A DNA stretch of 33,128 nt. It comes from HTCC5015 sp051747425 (GTDB lineage: Bacteria > Pseudomonadota > Gammaproteobacteria > HTCC5015). The notes under the pieces were generated by a model. That model saw nothing but the letters and a program-made list of their open reading frames with translations. It searched no databases and was not told the origin of the DNA. The stretch spans positions 1-33,128 of the forward strand of contig JBNJGD010000018.1 of the NCBI GenBank assembly GCA_051747425.1. Direction: 5' to 3'. The position numbers and the translations under genes are program-made. Below, in pieces: positions 31,080-33,128 of this stretch. The stretch's first letter is position 1; each line of letters begins with the position of its first letter.

Positions 31080-31418
31080 ATGAAACTCGTTACCGCAATT
31101 ATCAAACCGTTCAAATTGGACGATGTTCGCGAAGCGCTCGCGGAGGTTGGTGTCCAGGGCGTCACCGTCACGGAAGTGAAAGGTTTCGGCCGTCAGAAAG
31201 GACATACCGAGCTCTACCGTGGCGCCGAATATGTGGTGGACTTTTTGCCCAAGGTGAAACTGGAAGTCGGCATTGACGACAGCGCCGTCGATCAGGTGAT
31301 CGAGGCCATTTCCAGCGCCGCCCACACCGGCAAGATCGGCGATGGCAAGGTCTTTGTCACGCAGCTCGAGTCCGCTCTGCGCATCCGTACCGGCGAATCC
31401 GGCAACGAAGCGCTGTAA
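31080..31418 (+). CDS. glnK: Nitrogen regulatory protein P-II (GlnK type)
   Basis: This 112-residue trimeric signal protein senses ATP/ADP and 2-oxoglutarate. Tyr51 in HTELYRGAEYVVDFLPK is the uridylylation site in the T-loop. The B-loop AHTGKIGDGKVFV and C-terminal RIRTGESGNEAL are intact. It controls AmtB by physical block, as well as NtrB and GlnE signalling. The gene lies 57 bases after torF, with GGGAGA as ribosome binding site, and 27 bases before amtB, the usual glnK-amtB arrangement. Because amtB is adjacent I call it GlnK rather than GlnB. Confidence 0.95.
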   Translation: MKLVTAIIKPFKLDDVREALAEVGVQGVTVTEVKGFGRQKGHTELYRGAEYVVDFLPKVKLEVGIDDSAVDQVIEAISSAAHTGKIGDGKVFVTQLESALRIRTGESGNEAL

Positions 31419-31445
31419 ACCAACTTCTATAAGAGGGCCTTTGCA

Positions 31446-32714
31446 ATGCAAGAGCAAATTTTTGAACTCCAGTTCGCCATGGACACCTTCTATTTCCTGG
31501 TGTGTGGCGCACTCGTTATGTGGATGGCGGCAGGCTTTGCCATGCTCGAAGCCGGCCTCGTCCGTTCCAAAAACACAACTGAAATTCTGACCAAGAATAT
31601 TTCCCTGTACGCCATTGCCAGCATTATGTACCTGGTGTGTGGTTATCAGTTCATGTACGACGGTGGTTTCTTCCTCTCAGGCGTTACCACAGTGGCCGGC
31701 ATGGACGAAGAAGCCGTAGCGGGCGTACTCGCGGCCTCGGCTGAAGCCGGTTTCGGCGGCGATTCTGTATACGCCGGTGCCTCCGACTTCTTCTTCCAGG
31801 TCGTGTTCGTGGCTACCGCCATGTCCATCGTCTCTGGTGCCGTTGCCGAGCGCATGAAACTGTGGGCCTTCCTGGTCTTTGCTGTGGTCATGACCGGTTT
31901 CATCTACCCCGTCGAGGGCAGCTGGACCTGGAATGGTGATGCCGTTCCCTTTATTGGTGAGCTGAGCTACAGCGACTACGCCGGTTCGGGTATCGTTCAC
32001 ATGGCCGGTGCCGCCGCTGCTTTGGCCGGTGTCCTGCTCCTCGGCGCTCGTAAGGGCAAGTACGGCCCCAATGGCGAAGTGCGAGCCATCCCCGGTGCCA
32101 ACCTGCCCCTGGCGACTCTGGGTACCTTCATCCTGTGGATGGGCTGGTTCGGTTTCAACGGCGGCTCTACCCTCAAGCTGGGTGGTATCGATGTCGCCAA
32201 CGAAGTGGCCAATGTGTTCCTGAACACCAATGCCGCCGCCGCTGCCGGTGCCATCGGTGCCCTGATTCTGGGACGCATCATCTTCGGCAAGGCCGACCTG
32301 ACCATGACGCTGAACGGCGCTCTGGCCGGTCTGGTGGCTATCACCGCTGAACCCGCTGCGCCTACCCCGCTGGCTGCCTCTATCATCGGCGCCATTGGTG
32401 GCATGATCGTGGTCCTCAGCATCGTCGGTCTCGACAAGCTGAAGCTGGATGACCCCGTCGGTGCCATCTCGGTACACGGTGTGGTTGGCTTCTTCGGTGT
32501 GATGGTGGTTCCGGTCACCAACGGCGACGCCACTTTCCTGGGACAACTGGGCGGTGCCGCTGTGATCTTCTTCTGGGTCTTCATTACCAGCCTGATCACT
32601 TGGGGTATCCTCAAGGCGGCCATGGGCATTCGCGTCAGCGAAGAAGCCGAGTACGAAGGCGTCGACCTCTCAGAATGTGGCCAGGAGGCCTACCCCGAGT
32701 TCACTCAGTCGTGA
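31446..32714 (+). CDS. amtB: Ammonium transporter
   Basis: This 422-residue inner-membrane ammonium channel has eleven hydrophobic segments. Conserved features are FLVCGALVMWMAAGFAMLEA, AERMKLWAFLVFAVVMTGFI, the first pore His in GSGIVHMAGAAAALAG, WFGFNGGS, and the second pore His in VHGVVGFFGVMVV. The N terminus lacks a clear cleavable signal and starts MQEQIFELQFAMDTFYFLV. It is the last gene of torF-glnK-amtB and is expected to be regulated by GlnK binding to its cytoplasmic face. A terminator follows. Confidence 0.96.
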   Translation: MQEQIFELQFAMDTFYFLVCGALVMWMAAGFAMLEAGLVRSKNTTEILTKNISLYAIASIMYLVCGYQFMYDGGFFLSGVTTVAGMDEEAVAGVLAASAEAGFGGDSVYAGASDFFFQVVFVATAMSIVSGAVAERMKLWAFLVFAVVMTGFIYPVEGSWTWNGDAVPFIGELSYSDYAGSGIVHMAGAAAALAGVLLLGARKGKYGPNGEVRAIPGANLPLATLGTFILWMGWFGFNGGSTLKLGGIDVANEVANVFLNTNAAAAAGAIGALILGRIIFGKADLTMTLNGALAGLVAITAEPAAPTPLAASIIGAIGGMIVVLSIVGLDKLKLDDPVGAISVHGVVGFFGVMVVPVTNGDATFLGQLGGAAVIFFWVFITSLITWGILKAAMGIRVSEEAEYEGVDLSECGQEAYPEFTQS

Positions 32715-32756
32715 TCCACGGCTGTTGAACAGGCTGTCTGATTCAAGCCTACTATT

Positions 32757-32784
32757 GCCCCGCCCTCCGGCGGGGCTTTTTTTT
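32757..32784 (+). terminator. Terminator after amtB
   Basis: GCCCCGCC and GGCGGGGC pair around CTCC, followed by eight T residues. Strong Rho-independent terminator for the torF-glnK-amtB operon. Confidence 0.95.
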
Positions 32785-33041
32785 GGCTCGCTCGCGCACC
32801 CCTGAACTTGCTCTTCACTCAACCTGTAGCGCTGCTACAGGATTCGCTCCAGAGCGGCGTTCAGGAGCACGCGAGCTTCGCCAAAAGCATGGTTGCTTCA
32901 GGGATTCACTCCAGCCCGGCGCCCACAAGCACAATAGCTTCGCCAATGTTGTGGTTGGCTTTTGTGTTAGCCACAGAGGACACAGAGTGCACGGAGGGGT
33001 GTTGATTGGCTGACGGATTTCGTCATTGCTGTATGTGTTAC
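32785..33041. repeat. Repeat-rich gene-free segment: large foldback, 62-base tandem repeat and dispersed repeat copy
   Basis: No gene is supported. GCTCGCGCACCCCTGAAC (about 32790-32807) is nearly complementary to GTTCAGGAGCACGCGAGC (about 32860-32877), enclosing the small palindrome CCTGTAGC-GCT-GCTACAGG (32823-32841). Overlapping this, a degenerate 62-base direct repeat runs as GATTCGCTCCAGAGCGGCG (32841) and GATTCACTCCAGCCCGGCG (32903), both continuing to AGCTTCGCCA. A dispersed CCACAGAGGACAC copy follows at 32970-32997. Confidence 0.65.
32970..32997 (+). repeat. Dispersed repeat copy R4 (CCACAGAGGACAC family)
   Basis: GCCACAGAGGACACAGAG then TGCACGGAGG. It is the same family as the copies at 106-133, 2461-2488 and 2641-2670, and is separated from the transposase remnant by about 45 bases. 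Confidence 0.7.
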
Positions 33042-33128
33042 CTAATTCGCTGATAGATTTCTGATGATTTCGGCGGGGGTAGCCCCGCCGATCCCCTGAT
33101 GGGGTCTCGCCTCGTTGTAGTACACGAG
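33042..33128 (-). pseudogene. 3' end of an IS transposase (integrase-core C terminus), cut by the window edge
   Basis: Reading leftward from the edge, 28 codons followed by TAG (33042-33044) encode LVYYNEARPHQGIGG, then ATPAEIIRN and a short tail. The YNxxRPHxxxGxxTPxE pattern is the C-terminal end of the DDE integrase core found in IS3-like transposases. The gene continues beyond the window, so whether it is complete or broken cannot be told; only its tail is visible. I do not see the terminal inverted repeat with certainty. The assignment to a specific IS family is open. Confidence 0.7.

Noticed and set aside
28..32945. Shared 62-base spacing of the left-edge direct repeat and the right-edge tandem repeat
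   Set aside because: The two repeats have unrelated sequences, so the equal spacing is treated as chance.
32783..33013. Short plus-strand open frames after amtB
   Set aside because: They read through tandem and dispersed repeats after a strong terminator; no protein signature.

Overview
The window is a GC-rich (about 60% by eye) chromosomal segment from a Gram-negative gammaproteobacterium. The glnA-ntrB-ntrC block, glyQ-glyS-gmhB, ubiK next to glnK-amtB, pdxB, group II truncated globin and TorF-type porin together point to a marine or aquatic member of the Cellvibrionales/Pseudomonadales side. That placement is an inference from gene content; no rRNA is present. About 27 intact protein genes fill the window, plus one transposase remnant at the right edge. 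No tRNA, rRNA or CRISPR array was seen.

Layout, left to right. (1) 1-2672: a GNAT/nitrilase-fold fusion diverges from a class III sirtuin (cobB), followed by a mosaic of short inverted repeats. (2) 2672-3706: a Tas-type aldo/keto reductase. (3) 3960-6080: a compact four-gene operon of roadblock protein, BLUF photoreceptor-like protein, COG2229-type small GTPase and second roadblock protein. This is the most unusual locus here. (4) 6074-9640, minus strand: thiS-thiG-trmB-SLC13 permease. (5) 9800-13156: a large outer-membrane barrel plus beta-helix protein and an orphan solute-binding protein. (6) 13153-16763, minus strand: glyQ-glyS-gmhB. (7) 17108-21196: glnA, ntrB, ntrC. (8) 21244-24230: a secreted PI-PLC/lectin-like fusion, an AraC-family regulator and a truncated hemoglobin. 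(9) 24227-28218: pdxB and speA on the minus strand, speE on the plus strand. (10) 28235-30138: TSUP permease, DUF4124 coiled-coil protein and ubiK. (11) 30375-32714: torF-like porin, glnK, amtB. (12) 32715-33128: terminator, degenerate tandem repeats, a dispersed repeat copy and a transposase 3' end.

Two systems dominate. The first is nitrogen control. Three transcription units (glnA, ntrBC, torF-glnK-amtB) each carry a recognisable sigma-54 -24/-12 element, with NtrC-type dyads upstream. The region therefore encodes the sensor (NtrB/NtrC, GlnK), the assimilatory enzyme (GlnA) and the transporter (AmtB), with an outer-membrane protein apparently in the same regulon. The second is the BLUF/roadblock/GTPase operon. 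Its last three genes are joined by ATGA overlaps, and it looks like a light- or flavin-responsive switch for a bacterial MglA/CvnD-like GTPase. I know of no described pathway with this exact composition, so its function is inferred only.
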